Origin: Psychrobacillus sp. FSL K6-4046
Lineage (GTDB): Bacteria; Bacillota; Bacilli; Bacillales_A; Planococcaceae
Direction: 5' to 3'
NCBI RefSeq assembly: GCF_038624605.1
Contig: NZ_CP152020.1
Span: forward strand, 2,039,312 to 2,103,311
DNA length: 64,000 bases
Of the stretch, positions 1-9,627 are shown in pieces; position 1 is the stretch's first letter; each line of letters opens with the position of its first letter. A model generated the notes under the pieces. It was not told the DNA's origin, ran no database searches, and worked only from the letters and a program-made list of their open reading frames with translations. The position numbers and the translations under genes were made by a program.

Positions 1-41
1 AAACAGATCCGTACAACCATAAATTGCATATCAATAAAATA

Positions 42-89
42 AAGACTGGAGTCTAACTCAGAATCTTGAGTTTGACTCCAGTCTTTTTA
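42..89. terminator. Bidirectional intrinsic terminator
   Basis: A 12-bp perfect stem (AAGACTGGAGTC paired with GACTCCAGTCTT) continues into a short inner stem and is followed by a T run at 84-88. It probably ends a gene lying left of the window and directly abuts the repeat that starts at 93. Confidence 0.75.
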
Positions 90-92
90 TTT

Positions 93-475
93 GGCTATGT
101 TAAAGGATAATGTTTATATTTTTAAAATGATTTGGTGTTCCCTACTTCTATAAACAAAGGAACTTTTAAATGGCTATTAAGAACATAAATAGATTGTGAA
201 ATTGACAGTTTTTTAGCTTTGTTTATGCGAGTAAATTTTTTTAATGCTTTATAGATGCTAAAGCTGTTCCAGTTATTGATCGGAACGCCATACGGCGACT
301 CCTACTGGATGAGTGAGAGTGAGACAGATAAGACATCACAACCACGCGCGTAAGCGATGGGTGATGGCTTATCGTTCAACCCGAGGAAAGCGTCCGGCTG
401 GTGCGAAAAATCAATACTACTCTCTGATCTAAGATTTGTTTGCATTATAAATCAACCATAACCTTTAACATAGCC
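93..475 (+). repeat. MITE-like repeat, copy A, with 14-bp terminal inverted repeats
   Basis: The 383-bp segment begins with GGCTATGTTAAAGG (93-106) and ends with the exact reverse complement CCTTTAACATAGCC (462-475). It has no credible ORF. An inverted, degenerate copy lies at about 36536-36922, matching along most of its length, including the core around 274-415. The core ends resemble the dispersed repeat at 22207-22395. The same terminal sequence occurs at 61202-61215 and, with one mismatch, at 63556-63569. No clean target duplication was found. The length, terminal repeats and lack of coding capacity suggest a miniature inverted-repeat element. Confidence 0.75.
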
Positions 476-510
476 TCTTTATAAAACAATACTGAGATTG
501 ACTATTCTTC

Positions 511-2391
511 TTAGCTTTTTACGACATGCTGAAGCATTTTACGCAGTAAGCGCAACGTTTCATCTGAGAACCTCTCCATAGAGGAAGCTGTCGCTGTTTT
601 CTTACCGAAGATAAGCTGGAACAGGTTAATTTGTTCGTCTGTTGGGTCCTCTTCATTAAGAAATAAATGAAGTATAGAAATCTGCTTTCGCTCGACTTCC
701 AATACTGCCTCAGCAGTATCCATAATACCATTTTGTGCATAGCCAAAAGCTGAGGGCTCTCCGTCTGAGAAGACAAGTAGAAATTTATGTGTCTCTGGTC
801 TAGTTTCTAAACGTTTGCCTATCCAACGGATTGCAAATCCATCTCGGTTATCCTCATGAGCTTCCATGGCCAAAATGTTTTGGCCACTATCCTTTTGTCC
901 ATCTTCTAATCGATGAATCCATTCAAATGTATTAGGCTGGCTAGTTTCAGTTGCCTCATAGGCATCTTCATAATGAAGTACGATTTCATGAACAATGTTT
1001 AATTCTCTTAGTACATCGTGGAATAATAAAACAGCCTTTTGGGTCTCTGGCATTTTATCCTGCATAGATGCAGACCCATCTACCAGTAAACCAAATACGG
1101 CGTTGAGTCTTGTACTTGGAGCATCTTTTTTGTAGAACGGCTTAGGTCTTTCCTCTGTCCATATAGACGTCATTCGAGTAGAAAGTCGACCTTTTGATAA
1201 ATTGGTCCGCTTATCTACCTTTTTTTGTTCCATACGTTTTTTCATTTCATGGACAAAGGCCTTAACAAAGGGAGCTTGCTCCTGCCGGATTGTCTGCAGT
1301 TCTAATTTCGTATGTGGATGGAGCATGCTTTCAATTCTCTTTTCTTCGTATATCACATTTAAATGTTCATATCCAAAGCTCTTGCCTGCCTTCTTGGTAC
1401 TTCCCATTTTATCCTCTACTTGATCTGACGAAAGATTTTCCTTCGTATTCCCAGAGGATTGTCCCCTACCCGTTTCCGTAATGTCATGACCCTCTCGGCC
1501 TTCTTCAGCGTTGACATTTTGTTCAGCTTTCCCATCTGTTCCGTGTTCCAGCTCATACTGTAGATGGACTCCGCTTTCCTGTTCATTTTCTCTATGCCAG
1601 GATCTAAATACTTCCTCGATTGTGTCTTTCCTTTCATCCTCACCTTTTATAGAATCCTTCATGCCTTGATGATAATGAAAGTCTTTATTCATTAAAGTAT
1701 TAGGAGAAAGAATCGCATAAAATTGTAAAATAGAATCAGTCGAAATATATTCCCTTAAAAAATTTACAAGCTGATACGCTAAATTAATAGAGTCATTTGT
1801 AGATCTGTGATCGTATACTCTTTGAATCATGCTGTTAGTTTGAACAAACGAATCAGGACCTTTTGCATTAATTGTACCTTCATATAAACTAATATAAAGG
1901 TAACTAATATAAGCATCTGCTAAAAACCCTTTTTGAAGATTAACAATTAACTGTTGCTTATGAAAGGCAAGGTATGTCTCCACTCTTGCAATAAAGATTT
2001 TCCTTGTACCAATACGTCTTTTTTGTATATTTTCCATAAGGCGAAATTCCTCAAGACAAAACACTAGTTGATCCATTAATCTAGACAGAGTGTCATCTCT
2101 ATCTTTTAAGTAGTCTAGCCAAGCGCCTATGCTGAAGTATTTCCAGAACCCTTCGGTTAAGAGATAGATGTCTGAAAGTCTCCCTTTATGCATCACCTCT
2201 TCACTTCGATGTCTCCAAAACACACTAATGGATATTGTTTGCTCCTCCGGCTGGAATTCTATTAGCTTTCGTTCATTAATAGTAATTCCCAGGTCTTTGG
2301 TCATTGCACGAGCAATTGTCTCGTAATGCATCAGTTGTCTAGCATCAATCGTTTCGTTGTTAAATTGTATAAAGCGATTTACTGAAGACAT
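511..2391 (-). CDS. yojO: VWA-domain protein, YojO / NorD-CbbO type
   Basis: The 626-residue protein has a long helical N-terminal half, a charged low-complexity stretch near residues 250-340 and a C-terminal von Willebrand A domain. The metal-ion-dependent adhesion motif DGSAS is near residue 435, and FSDGEPS is near residue 543. Proteins of this build (NorD, CbbO) act with a MoxR-type AAA+ ATPase as chaperones or activases that remodel a metabolic enzyme. The partner gene lies 9 bp upstream (2401-3264), so the two are probably co-transcribed. B. subtilis keeps the same pair (yojN/yojO) beside odhAB, and its substrate is not established. Family assignment is firm; the client enzyme is unknown. 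Confidence 0.88.
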   Translation of the reverse strand: MSSVNRFIQFNNETIDARQLMHYETIARAMTKDLGITINERKLIEFQPEEQTISISVFWRHRSEEVMHKGRLSDIYLLTEGFWKYFSIGAWLDYLKDRDDTLSRLMDQLVFCLEEFRLMENIQKRRIGTRKIFIARVETYLAFHKQQLIVNLQKGFLADAYISYLYISLYEGTINAKGPDSFVQTNSMIQRVYDHRSTNDSINLAYQLVNFLREYISTDSILQFYAILSPNTLMNKDFHYHQGMKDSIKGEDERKDTIEEVFRSWHRENEQESGVHLQYELEHGTDGKAEQNVNAEEGREGHDITETGRGQSSGNTKENLSSDQVEDKMGSTKKAGKSFGYEHLNVIYEEKRIESMLHPHTKLELQTIRQEQAPFVKAFVHEMKKRMEQKKVDKRTNLSKGRLSTRMTSIWTEERPKPFYKKDAPSTRLNAVFGLLVDGSASMQDKMPETQKAVLLFHDVLRELNIVHEIVLHYEDAYEATETSQPNTFEWIHRLEDGQKDSGQNILAMEAHEDNRDGFAIRWIGKRLETRPETHKFLLVFSDGEPSAFGYAQNGIMDTAEAVLEVERKQISILHLFLNEEDPTDEQINLFQLIFGKKTATASSMERFSDETLRLLRKMLQHVVKS

Positions 2392-2400
2392 TATACCGCC

Positions 2401-3264
2401 TCACTTAACCCAAGAGGAAGCAAGCTCTAAAACGAGTCTCTTCTCTTGCTCATCATCTAGCTTTTCAGCAATTGCATATTCAATTGCTCTTAAAGGATCC
2501 ATATATTGTGCTAAATCCATTGCATATTGGAGACTCCGAATAGATGCAGCATCCTCTGCTAAAAGACCTTGCTGCACTTGTGCCATTAAATCCTCTGCTA
2601 GGTTAAGCATTAGAGTATGAAGATCTTTAGGAGCATTTGGGAATAAATTATTAAACAGTTCTTCAAGTAATTCTCCGGTGATATAGGGAATAGAAAAAGA
2701 AACAAAACGATTTTTTAAAGCTTCATTCATAGGAGTAGTTCCAATATATCCTTCATTTATTGCTGCGATAACAGAAAAATCAGGATGTGCCTTAATAACC
2801 TCACCCGTATATGGATTAGTCAACATACGACGGTAATCTAATACACTATGTAAAATTGGCAAGGTTTCAGGCTTAGCCATGTTTATTTCATCTATATAAA
2901 GAATATGTCCCTTTTTCATCGCCTCAACTACAGGACCATCTACAAATTCAATCACATTAGTCCCTTCCTTAATGACAATCGTTTTAAAACCAAGCAATGC
3001 CTCCGCATCTAGGTCTACAGAACAGTTGATACTTTGTATTGGCTGTGAAAAAAAATGGGACACTGTTTCAGCTAGCTTAGTCTTTCCTGCTCCCGTTGGC
3101 CCCTTTAATAAAACAGGTTTTTTTAAGGAAACCGCTATTAGCACATCTTCATATAAATGGTCGATAGGCGAAACATATCCTCCCGTGCCAATCAGATCTA
3201 TATCTTTCTCACTGTGTAATCGGCTAGTTCTTAGCTCTTTTTCATTTTTTATTAACTCAATCAC
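2401..3264 (-). CDS. yojN: MoxR-family AAA+ ATPase, YojN / NorQ-CbbQ type
   Basis: The 287-residue protein carries a Walker A motif GPTGAGKT (residues 55-62), a Walker B region LYIDEIN near 123-129 and a sensor-1-like stretch AAINEGYIG, the pattern of MoxR/CbbQ/NorQ ATPases. Such ATPases form hexamers that work with a VWA adaptor, here the downstream YojO-like protein, to activate or assemble a target enzyme. The start is GTG, preceded six bases upstream by AAGGAGGAC. A bidirectional terminator-like hairpin separates it from the small gene upstream, so yojN and yojO probably form their own transcript. The annotation nitric oxide reductase activator seen on homologues should not be taken literally, because no NO reductase gene is visible here. 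Confidence 0.9.
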   Translation of the reverse strand: MIELIKNEKELRTSRLHSEKDIDLIGTGGYVSPIDHLYEDVLIAVSLKKPVLLKGPTGAGKTKLAETVSHFFSQPIQSINCSVDLDAEALLGFKTIVIKEGTNVIEFVDGPVVEAMKKGHILYIDEINMAKPETLPILHSVLDYRRMLTNPYTGEVIKAHPDFSVIAAINEGYIGTTPMNEALKNRFVSFSIPYITGELLEELFNNLFPNAPKDLHTLMLNLAEDLMAQVQQGLLAEDAASIRSLQYAMDLAQYMDPLRAIEYAIAEKLDDEQEKRLVLELASSWVK

Positions 3265-3282
3265 GCTATTGTCCTCCTTAAC

Positions 3283-3314
3283 AAAAAAAACTGATGAAGG
3301 CTCATCAGTTTTTT
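3283..3314. terminator. Bidirectional terminator between yojN and the small gene at 3313-3510
   Basis: The stem AAACTGATGA/TCATCAGTTT (3288-3297 with 3302-3311) is flanked by an A run on the left and a T run on the right. It serves the leftward small gene and lies just upstream of the yojN ribosome binding site. Confidence 0.7.
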
Positions 3315-3510
3315 ATTGAAAATATTCCTTGTAGTATCCGCCGACCTTACCGGTATTATCAATGACGAATAAAAATTCTTCTGTTTCATTTTTTACTTCG
3401 TATGTCTTTCCAACTGTCAATACATTGCTAACTAAGAATTTTTTAGCGTCTGTATGAATACATGTTACTGTCTTAGTAGTTGGCTTTAAAGCCCAATTAG
3501 TATGTATCAT
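3313..3510 (-). CDS. Small conserved protein, probably DUF6501-like
   Basis: The 65-residue protein starts MIHTNWALK. ATG at 3510 is preferred over a GTG three codons upstream because it lies at normal distance from AAAGGAAG. The sequence is soluble and mixed alpha/beta, with a VGKTYEVKNETEEF stretch and a VGGYYKEYF ending. It resembles a small Bacillales family I recall as DUF6501, whose function is unknown. It is followed by its own terminator. The 21-bp repeat array (3578-3785) lies immediately upstream, so any promoter must be within or beside that array. Confidence 0.7.
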   Translation of the reverse strand: MIHTNWALKPTTKTVTCIHTDAKKFLVSNVLTVGKTYEVKNETEEFLFVIDNTGKVGGYYKEYFQ

Positions 3511-3577
3511 TTCAACCACTTCCTTTACCTATAGTATACGATTGAATTCATGAAAATTCAATCATGTTACTGCTGTA

Positions 3578-3785
3578 TTTAGGTGTCACTTGCTCTGGTT
3601 TAGGTGACAGTTCTACTGCCTTTAGGTTCGCTTACTAATGATTTAGGTGTCAATGGTCAACGTATAGGTGCACTTTTACTCTTTAGGTGACATTCGCTCC
3701 CTTTTACGTGCGCTTTCCACGGGTTTAGGTGACTCTTCCACGCTTTTAGGTGCGCACCTCCTCTTTAGGTAACACTCCTTGGAAA
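3578..3785. repeat. Degenerate tandem array, about 21-bp period, TTTAGGTG core
   Basis: Ten copies of a TTTAGGTG-like octamer start at 3578, 3599, 3621, 3642, 3663, 3682, 3703, 3724, 3745 and 3774. Spacings are 21, 22, 21, 21, 19, 21, 21, 21 and 29 bp. The filler between cores varies but often contains a (G/T)(A/C)CACTT-like piece. It fills the gap between the odhB terminator and the small gene at 3313-3510. This is not a CRISPR, because the conserved part is only about 8 bp and there are no long identical repeats. Confidence 0.8.
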
Positions 3786-3822
3786 ACGCATACCGTATAG
3801 AACACACATGTAAGAAGTAGAC

Positions 3823-3864
3823 AAAAAAAACACCGGAAAATCTACATACGTAGAATTTTCGGTG
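3823..3864 (-). terminator. Intrinsic terminator of the odhAB operon
   Basis: On the minus strand a long hairpin (CACCG...CGGTG, 3831-3864, nearly perfect) is followed by an uninterrupted run of eight T (3823-3830). It lies 47 bp beyond the odhB stop codon. Confidence 0.88.
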
Positions 3865-3874
3865 CTTTGAATAT

Positions 3875-3901
3875 TTAAGGCTGGGTATATGCCAGCCTTA
3901 A
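3875..3901 (-). other. Stem-loop just 3' of odhB
   Basis: TTAAGGCTGG and CCAGCCTTAA-type arms form a strong hairpin immediately after the odhB stop and ahead of the true terminator. It has no T run of its own and could act as a 3' end stabiliser. Confidence 0.55.
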
Positions 3902-3910
3902 ATAAATATA

Positions 3911-5152
3911 TTAAGAATTTAACATTAAGTCTTCTGGGCTTTCAAGAAGTTCTTTTACTGTTTTTAAGAATCCAACAGAATCTTTTCCATCGATAACACG
4001 GTGGTCATAAGAAAGAGCCACATACATCATTGGACGGATTTCAACTTCATTTCCAACAGCGATTGGACGTTTTTGGATTGTGTGCATTCCAAGAATACCA
4101 ACTTGTGTACCATTTAAAATTGGTGTTGATAATAGTGAACCGAATACTCCACCGTTTGTGATAGTGAAAGAACCACCAGCCATGTCTGAAAGAGCTAACT
4201 TGTTATCGCGAGCTTTTTTAGCAAGACCAGCAATATCTCCTTCGATTTCTGCAAAGTTTTTACGGTCTGCATCACGTACGATTGGCACTACAAGCCCGCC
4301 TTCTGTAGATACAGCGATACCAATATCATAGAAATTATTTTTTACAATATAATCTCCATCAATTTGAGAATTTACGTAAGGATATTTTTTCAATGCTGCA
4401 ACGACAGCTTTAGTAAAGAATGACATGAATCCTAAACGTACATCGTTATCATCAAAGAATTTATCTTTTTTACGAGAACGTAATGCCATTACATTCGTCA
4501 TATCAATTTCATTAAATGTTGTTAACATTGCTGTGCTTTGTCTAACTTCTAACAGACGAGAAGCGATAGTTTGACGACGACGTGACATTTTCTCGCGAGT
4601 TGTGCGTCCATCATCTTCTTTTACTGGAGCTGCAGATTTTGAAGCTTCAGCTTTAGGTGCTGCAGGTTTAGAACCGTGAGCAGATACATCTTGAACTCGA
4701 ACGCGTCCCATTGGATCTACTGGAGAAATCTCGCTTAAATTAATACCTTTTTCACGAGCTAACTTACGAGCAGCTGGGCTAGCAATTGTGCGGTCTTGTT
4801 CTTTAGAAGCGTCTTCATTAGCTTTAGCTACCTCTTCAGCTTTATTGCCACTTACTGCAGGTGTTTTTTCTTCTTTCGGTTCTTCCTTAGTTTCAGCTTT
4901 AGCTGCTGGTGCGCCTGAACCTGCACCTACGATAGCAATTACTTCGCCTACTTGTACCGTATCGCCTTCAGCAAAAAGTAATTCGCTAACAACTCCAGCT
5001 TCTTCTGAAATTACCTCTACATTTACTTTATCTGTTTCTAACTCAACGATAAACTCGCCTTTTTCCACTGTATCACCGGGTTGTTTTAACCATTGTGCAA
5101 TGGTACCTTCTGTAATTGATTCTGCTAATTCGGGAACTATAATTTCTGCCAC
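3911..5152 (-). CDS. odhB: Dihydrolipoyl succinyltransferase, E2 of 2-oxoglutarate dehydrogenase
   Basis: The 413-residue E2 component transfers succinyl groups from the lipoyl arm to CoA in the TCA cycle. An N-terminal lipoyl domain carries the lipoylated lysine in ETDKVNVEV (K42). An Ala/Pro/Glu/Lys-rich linker follows, then a peripheral-subunit-binding domain (about 126-160, [12 protein letters not shown]). The C-terminal catalytic acyltransferase domain has the active-site motif [11 protein letters not shown] near residue 385. Length and order are normal. The start is GTG behind GAGGAGG. It lies 26 bp downstream of odhA as the second gene of the operon, which ends at the 3823-3864 terminator. 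Confidence 0.97.
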   Translation of the reverse strand: MAEIIVPELAESITEGTIAQWLKQPGDTVEKGEFIVELETDKVNVEVISEEAGVVSELLFAEGDTVQVGEVIAIVGAGSGAPAAKAETKEEPKEEKTPAVSGNKAEEVAKANEDASKEQDRTIASPAARKLAREKGINLSEISPVDPMGRVRVQDVSAHGSKPAAPKAEASKSAAPVKEDDGRTTREKMSRRRQTIASRLLEVRQSTAMLTTFNEIDMTNVMALRSRKKDKFFDDNDVRLGFMSFFTKAVVAALKKYPYVNSQIDGDYIVKNNFYDIGIAVSTEGGLVVPIVRDADRKNFAEIEGDIAGLAKKARDNKLALSDMAGGSFTITNGGVFGSLLSTPILNGTQVGILGMHTIQKRPIAVGNEVEIRPMMYVALSYDHRVIDGKDSVGFLKTVKELLESPEDLMLNS

Positions 5153-5178
5153 TTGATTTTCCTCCTCTATTGCTTTTC

Positions 5179-7980
5179 TTACAAGCTTTTCAATGCTTCT
5201 TCAATAATTCTTGCTTGCTCTACTTTATAAGTGTCGATATCACCTTCAGCAGGACTTGAGCGATGTACTCGCCCTACGTACTTAATATCTTTTCCTTTTG
5301 CAATATCCAGTAAATATGGAAGTGCAAAATTCCATGAGCCCATATTTTCTGTTTCTTCTTGAGCCCAAACAATTTGTTTAAGGTTTGGATAACGATCTAC
5401 AATCGTTTGAATTTTCTCTTCTGGGAATGGGTAAAGTTGCTCCACACGAACTATATGCATGAAGTCATATCCTTCTCCATCCTTCACTTTGTCTGCTAAG
5501 TCAATTGCTAGTTTACCACTTGCAAAGACTACTTTTTCGACCTTGTCAGGTTGTTGGCCTAAGCCTGGCTGTTCAATAATAGTCTCAAACTTACCTTCAG
5601 TCAAATCTGCTACCTCTGCACCGACTAAAGGATGTCGAAGTAATGATTTAGGAGAAACGATTATTAATGGTCGAATTGCGTCTTCTTTTAGCATTTTAGC
5701 TTGTCTTCTAAGGATATGGAAATAGTTTGCGGCACTTGATAGATTCGCAACTGTCCAGTTATTTTCTGCAGCAAGCTGTAAATAACGCTCTAGACGTGCA
5801 CTTGAGTGCTCTGAGCCTTGACCTTCTGAACCATGCGGTAATAGCATCACAAGTCCAGATTTCAATCCCCATTTAGATCGAGCCGAACTGATAAAATTGT
5901 CAAACATAACTTGCGCCATATTTGCGAAGTCCCCGTATTGGGCTTCCCAAATAGTTAATGAATTAGCATTCTCCAAGTTATAACCAAACTCATAGCCCAA
6001 CACTGCTGTTTCTGTTAATGGACTGTTGTGAACGGTAAAGGAAGCTTTTGCATCACTAATATAGTGAATTGGTGTAAGTTCTGCACCTGTATTTTCATCA
6101 TGTAACACTAAGTGTCTATGTGAGAATGTACCACGTTGTGCATCTTGACCAGTTAAGCGAACAGAGTTCCCTTCCTGAATAATCGTTGCTAGGGCAAGTG
6201 TTTCTGCATGACCCCAGTCGATTTTACCTTTCCCTTTAAATGGCTCTTCTCTACGTTTTAAAATTTTCTCTAATTTTTTGAACGCTTTGAAATCAGATGG
6301 CCAGCTTAATAATTCTTCATTGATTTTCTTCAGTCTGCCTTCCTCAACTCCAGTAGGTAGCTCAGGCATTCCCTCTAATACAGCATCAGGAATAATAATC
6401 TCATGTGCAGTAGTCTGTGGAAGCTCTTTCACGCGATCGTATGCTTCTTGCATTCCACTGAAGATAGTTTCATCCAGCTTTTTCACTTCGGCTTCTTGGA
6501 TAACGTTTTCATTTACTAACTTTTGTCCGTAAATATTACGTACAGTCGGGTGTTTATGAATAATATGATACATTTGTGGATTAGTCACAAGTGGCTCATC
6601 CATTTCATTGTGGCCATATCTACGATAACCAAGTAAGTCAATAACAATGTCCTTACCAAATTTGTTACGGTATTCGTGAGCAAGTTTTGCTACGCCGATA
6701 ACAGCCTCTGGATCATCTGCATTTACATGAATAACAGGAACTTCATATCCTTTAGCTGGGTCAGAAGAATAGAAAGTAGAACGTGAATCGTAATGCTCCG
6801 TTGTAAATCCGATCATATTATTTGCGATGATATGGATCGAACCTCCAGTTTGGAAGCCTCTTACTCTACTATAGTTTAACACTTCTGTGACGATACCTTG
6901 ACCAGGGAAAGCCGCATCTCCATGAACTAAAATTGCATAAGCAGCATTTTTATCTTGAACTGGCAAACCTGCTTGATCCGTTGTTTCTTGAGCAGCACGA
7001 GTTTGCCCTGTTACTACAGGACTTACTACTTCTAAGTGAGAAGGGTTATATGCTAATTTAATCGTTAATCCAGATGGAGAATGGTAAGCAGCACCTTTAT
7101 GGTATTTCACATCACCATACCATCCCTCAGAAAGCTCTAAAGAGCCGTCTTTTGGTTGAAAAGCTTCAGAAGGTACGTGTGCAAACTCTGCGAACATCAT
7201 CTCATAAGGCTTGTTTAAAACGTGTGTTAATACATTTAAACGTCCACGGTGGGCCATACCAATGTTTACTTGTTTTGTTTTAGTGATATTAGATTGTCTA
7301 ACAAGCTCGTCTATCAAAACCACTAATGAATCTAAACCTTCAATAGAGAAGCGTTTTGCTCCCACAAACGTACGGTGAATAAATTTCTCAAAACCTTCAA
7401 TTTGAGTTAAACGTTTCAATAATTCCTTTTTTGTATCAGCAGATAAGTTTTCTAATACAACACCTTTTTCAATCTTGCCCTGTAACCACTTGCGCTCTTC
7501 TACATTCACAATATGAGAAATCTCAAAAGCTATTTTATTCGTATAAACAGATTTTAAGTACTCAATTGCCTCTAAACCGTTGGTAACTGTGTTTGGTGCA
7601 TCAGCTAATAAAAAAGCTACAGGAACTTCTTTTAAATCAGCAGGAGTTAGACCGTAAGTCTTAAAATTGATTCGAGAATCATTTTTTTCTCTGTCATTTA
7701 AAGGATAGATATCTGCAGATAAGTGCCCGTGAGCTCGTATAGCATCAGCCAACTCGATTGCACGAATCACTTTATCGAAGTTGTTGGATTCCACAGTTGG
7801 TAAAGCAGCTCCTGTACCATTTGTAGTTGTATCCAGAACTGGTGCCCCATACTCTTCAAATAAGCTAACTAGTTCTTGATCCACTTCTTCTGGTGATTGA
7901 AGGTATAAATCATACTGCTCCATCACATAACCAAGATTGGGTCCTGAGAAAATGGACCAAGGTGTTTGATTGTTCGACAT
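5179..7980 (-). CDS. odhA: 2-oxoglutarate dehydrogenase E1 component
   Basis: The 933-residue thiamine-diphosphate enzyme decarboxylates 2-oxoglutarate and succinylates the E2 lipoyl arm. The N-terminal segment ([16 protein letters not shown]) is followed by the catalytic core with [11 protein letters not shown] near residue 240. The cofactor-binding region contains GDAAFPGQG near residue 355, and the C-terminal transketolase-like half contains [18 protein letters not shown] is preceded by GGAGG. Size and motifs match Bacillus OdhA. It is the first gene of the odhAB operon. The 276 bp upstream are AT-rich and must hold the promoter, but no clear CcpA site was recognised there. Confidence 0.97.
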   Translation of the reverse strand: MSNNQTPWSIFSGPNLGYVMEQYDLYLQSPEEVDQELVSLFEEYGAPVLDTTTNGTGAALPTVESNNFDKVIRAIELADAIRAHGHLSADIYPLNDREKNDSRINFKTYGLTPADLKEVPVAFLLADAPNTVTNGLEAIEYLKSVYTNKIAFEISHIVNVEERKWLQGKIEKGVVLENLSADTKKELLKRLTQIEGFEKFIHRTFVGAKRFSIEGLDSLVVLIDELVRQSNITKTKQVNIGMAHRGRLNVLTHVLNKPYEMMFAEFAHVPSEAFQPKDGSLELSEGWYGDVKYHKGAAYHSPSGLTIKLAYNPSHLEVVSPVVTGQTRAAQETTDQAGLPVQDKNAAYAILVHGDAAFPGQGIVTEVLNYSRVRGFQTGGSIHIIANNMIGFTTEHYDSRSTFYSSDPAKGYEVPVIHVNADDPEAVIGVAKLAHEYRNKFGKDIVIDLLGYRRYGHNEMDEPLVTNPQMYHIIHKHPTVRNIYGQKLVNENVIQEAEVKKLDETIFSGMQEAYDRVKELPQTTAHEIIIPDAVLEGMPELPTGVEEGRLKKINEELLSWPSDFKAFKKLEKILKRREEPFKGKGKIDWGHAETLALATIIQEGNSVRLTGQDAQRGTFSHRHLVLHDENTGAELTPIHYISDAKASFTVHNSPLTETAVLGYEFGYNLENANSLTIWEAQYGDFANMAQVMFDNFISSARSKWGLKSGLVMLLPHGSEGQGSEHSSARLERYLQLAAENNWTVANLSSAANYFHILRRQAKMLKEDAIRPLIIVSPKSLLRHPLVGAEVADLTEGKFETIIEQPGLGQQPDKVEKVVFASGKLAIDLADKVKDGEGYDFMHIVRVEQLYPFPEEKIQTIVDRYPNLKQIVWAQEETENMGSWNFALPYLLDIAKGKDIKYVGRVHRSSPAEGDIDTYKVEQARIIEEALKSL

Positions 7981-8256
7981 TTAAAAAAACCTCCAACATA
8001 TTGTGCCACAATAGGCATTAATGAATTTGCATAAAAATAAGTGCAAAAGCCTGAAAATGAAAGATGTACATTTTTATTCTTTAAATCTTCACATTAATAG
8101 TTTACCACTCTTTTCATGAGACTTAAAGAATTCAAGAATTCAAGTATAAGAACAATTTTTCCATATCCATCTTACTACTCTCACTAAAAAATACAATCCT
8201 TTTTGGTAAATTAAATTAATCTTTTCTAAATTTTTTTATACATTTGAAATGAATGA

Positions 8257-9627
8257 TTATTCACTTGTAAATTTAGGGAAATATATGGAAAATTTTGTTC
8301 CGTTTTGATTACTTTCTACGTTAATACTACCTTTATATGCAACAACTAGTCGTTGCACAATGCTAAGGCCCAATCCTGAGCCTCCTTTATTCTTTGAACG
8401 TGCCTCGTCTGCTGTATAGAAACGATCGAAGATTTTAGAAAGGGATTCTTTTTTAATACCAATCCCATTATCTGAAACAGTAATTACTACTTTGGAAGTG
8501 TCTTCCCAAGCTTCTATAATTATTTTCGGATCGTTTTCATTATATTTTATTGCATTCTCCATAAGGTTTCTAAGAATTTGCTCCAATGTCGTTGAGGGGA
8601 TATTAACTGATATATTTTCATTTCCACGGTAAACAATTGATGAAGTTGGAGATAGCACCTCCAGTTGTTGTTCCAATTCCTTGACTACACTTAATAGACG
8701 GGTATTTGTATTCTCAAATGTTTGTTCATTTTTTGCAAGCTTTAACATTTCTTCTATTAAAACTTTCATTTTTTGAACTTCTGCTAAGGAAATGTCCAGG
8801 GATTCGTCCAGAACATCTCGTTGTTCCTTGCCCCATCTATTCAGCAGAGCCAGATGTCCTTCCACAACTTGAATAGGTGTTCGAAGTTCATGAGATACAT
8901 TATGAATAAACTCGTCTTGTCTGGTGATTGTTTCATTTACCTCGTCCATTAATTCCTTATAGATTTTCATCAGCTCACCGATTTCATCTTTTGACAAACG
9001 TTCAAAATTAACTTCCTTAGAAAACCTTGTCCGTTTTGCCTCCTGCATTTCATCACGTAATTCCTTAATTGGACGTAACATGAATGCAGACAACGAATAC
9101 CCTATAAATGCAGATAGTAATAGCGCTATGAGAGAAAATAACGTTATAGCCAACAATATATAGCGCATTAGTTCTTCAAAATTAGAAAGGCTGTGGGAAA
9201 TTTCTATATATCCCTTAAATAATCCGAAGTCAATTTCAGCAGATTTATGAAAAATAGTCTGTCCTTCTACTTTGTCTTTTTCAAATTCATTTATTGAAGT
9301 GGGTTCGAATGCTGAAAATGGACTCGCATCATTAATGCGGAGAAGCTCGATTCCATCTGCATTTAAAACCCTTATAGACTGCTCTTGGTTAACAAGCTGG
9401 TTAATAAGTGTGCGATTTCTTTGAATGTCTTGAACGCTAATCACAGGACCCTGTGACTCAAAGAAGCTTACAACTTCGTTTAATGTGTTATGGGCCACTC
9501 TCTTTTCAGACATAAGCATCCAGTTGTATAGCGAAAAATATAAAATGGCACTCATCATTAAAAAACTTAAAAAAATAGACAGAGCAGAAGCATATGTCCA
9601 TTTTTTTTGTAAAGTCCAGTTTTTCAT
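8257..9627 (-). CDS. Sensor histidine kinase, ArlS/YkoH-like
   Basis: The 456-residue membrane kinase has a first transmembrane segment at about 11-34, an extracytoplasmic domain of roughly 120 residues, a second membrane segment near 155-178, then HAMP. A DHp domain has the phospho-accepting histidine in SHELRTP (near 245), and the HATPase domain has DNGIGIKKES and a GGSGLGLSI lid region. The DHp sequence (VEGHLALLNRWG) resembles staphylococcal ArlS and B. subtilis YkoH more than PhoR or WalK. Its start overlaps the stop of the response regulator gene by 4 bp (ATGA), indicating translational coupling. The stimulus cannot be read from the sequence. Confidence 0.9.
   Translation of the reverse strand: MKNWTLQKKWTYASALSIFLSFLMMSAILYFSLYNWMLMSEKRVAHNTLNEVVSFFESQGPVISVQDIQRNRTLINQLVNQEQSIRVLNADGIELLRINDASPFSAFEPTSINEFEKDKVEGQTIFHKSAEIDFGLFKGYIEISHSLSNFEELMRYILLAITLFSLIALLLSAFIGYSLSAFMLRPIKELRDEMQEAKRTRFSKEVNFERLSKDEIGELMKIYKELMDEVNETITRQDEFIHNVSHELRTPIQVVEGHLALLNRWGKEQRDVLDESLDISLAEVQKMKVLIEEMLKLAKNEQTFENTNTRLLSVVKELEQQLEVLSPTSSIVYRGNENISVNIPSTTLEQILRNLMENAIKYNENDPKIIIEAWEDTSKVVITVSDNGIGIKKESLSKIFDRFYTADEARSKNKGGSGLGLSIVQRLVVAYKGSINVESNQNGTKFSIYFPKFTSE

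Noticed and set aside
2401-3264. Nitric oxide reductase accessory gene norQ in the strict sense
   Set aside because: No NO reductase subunit is present; the gene is a generic MoxR ATPase next to odhAB.
3578-3785. Possible CRISPR array
   Set aside because: The repeated part is only about 8 bp and the spacing 21 bp; CRISPR repeats are longer and nearly identical, and no cas gene is present.
7074-7283. Plus-strand ORFs inside odhA and other large genes
   Set aside because: They are shadow frames opposite conserved genes without ribosome binding sites or recognisable products.
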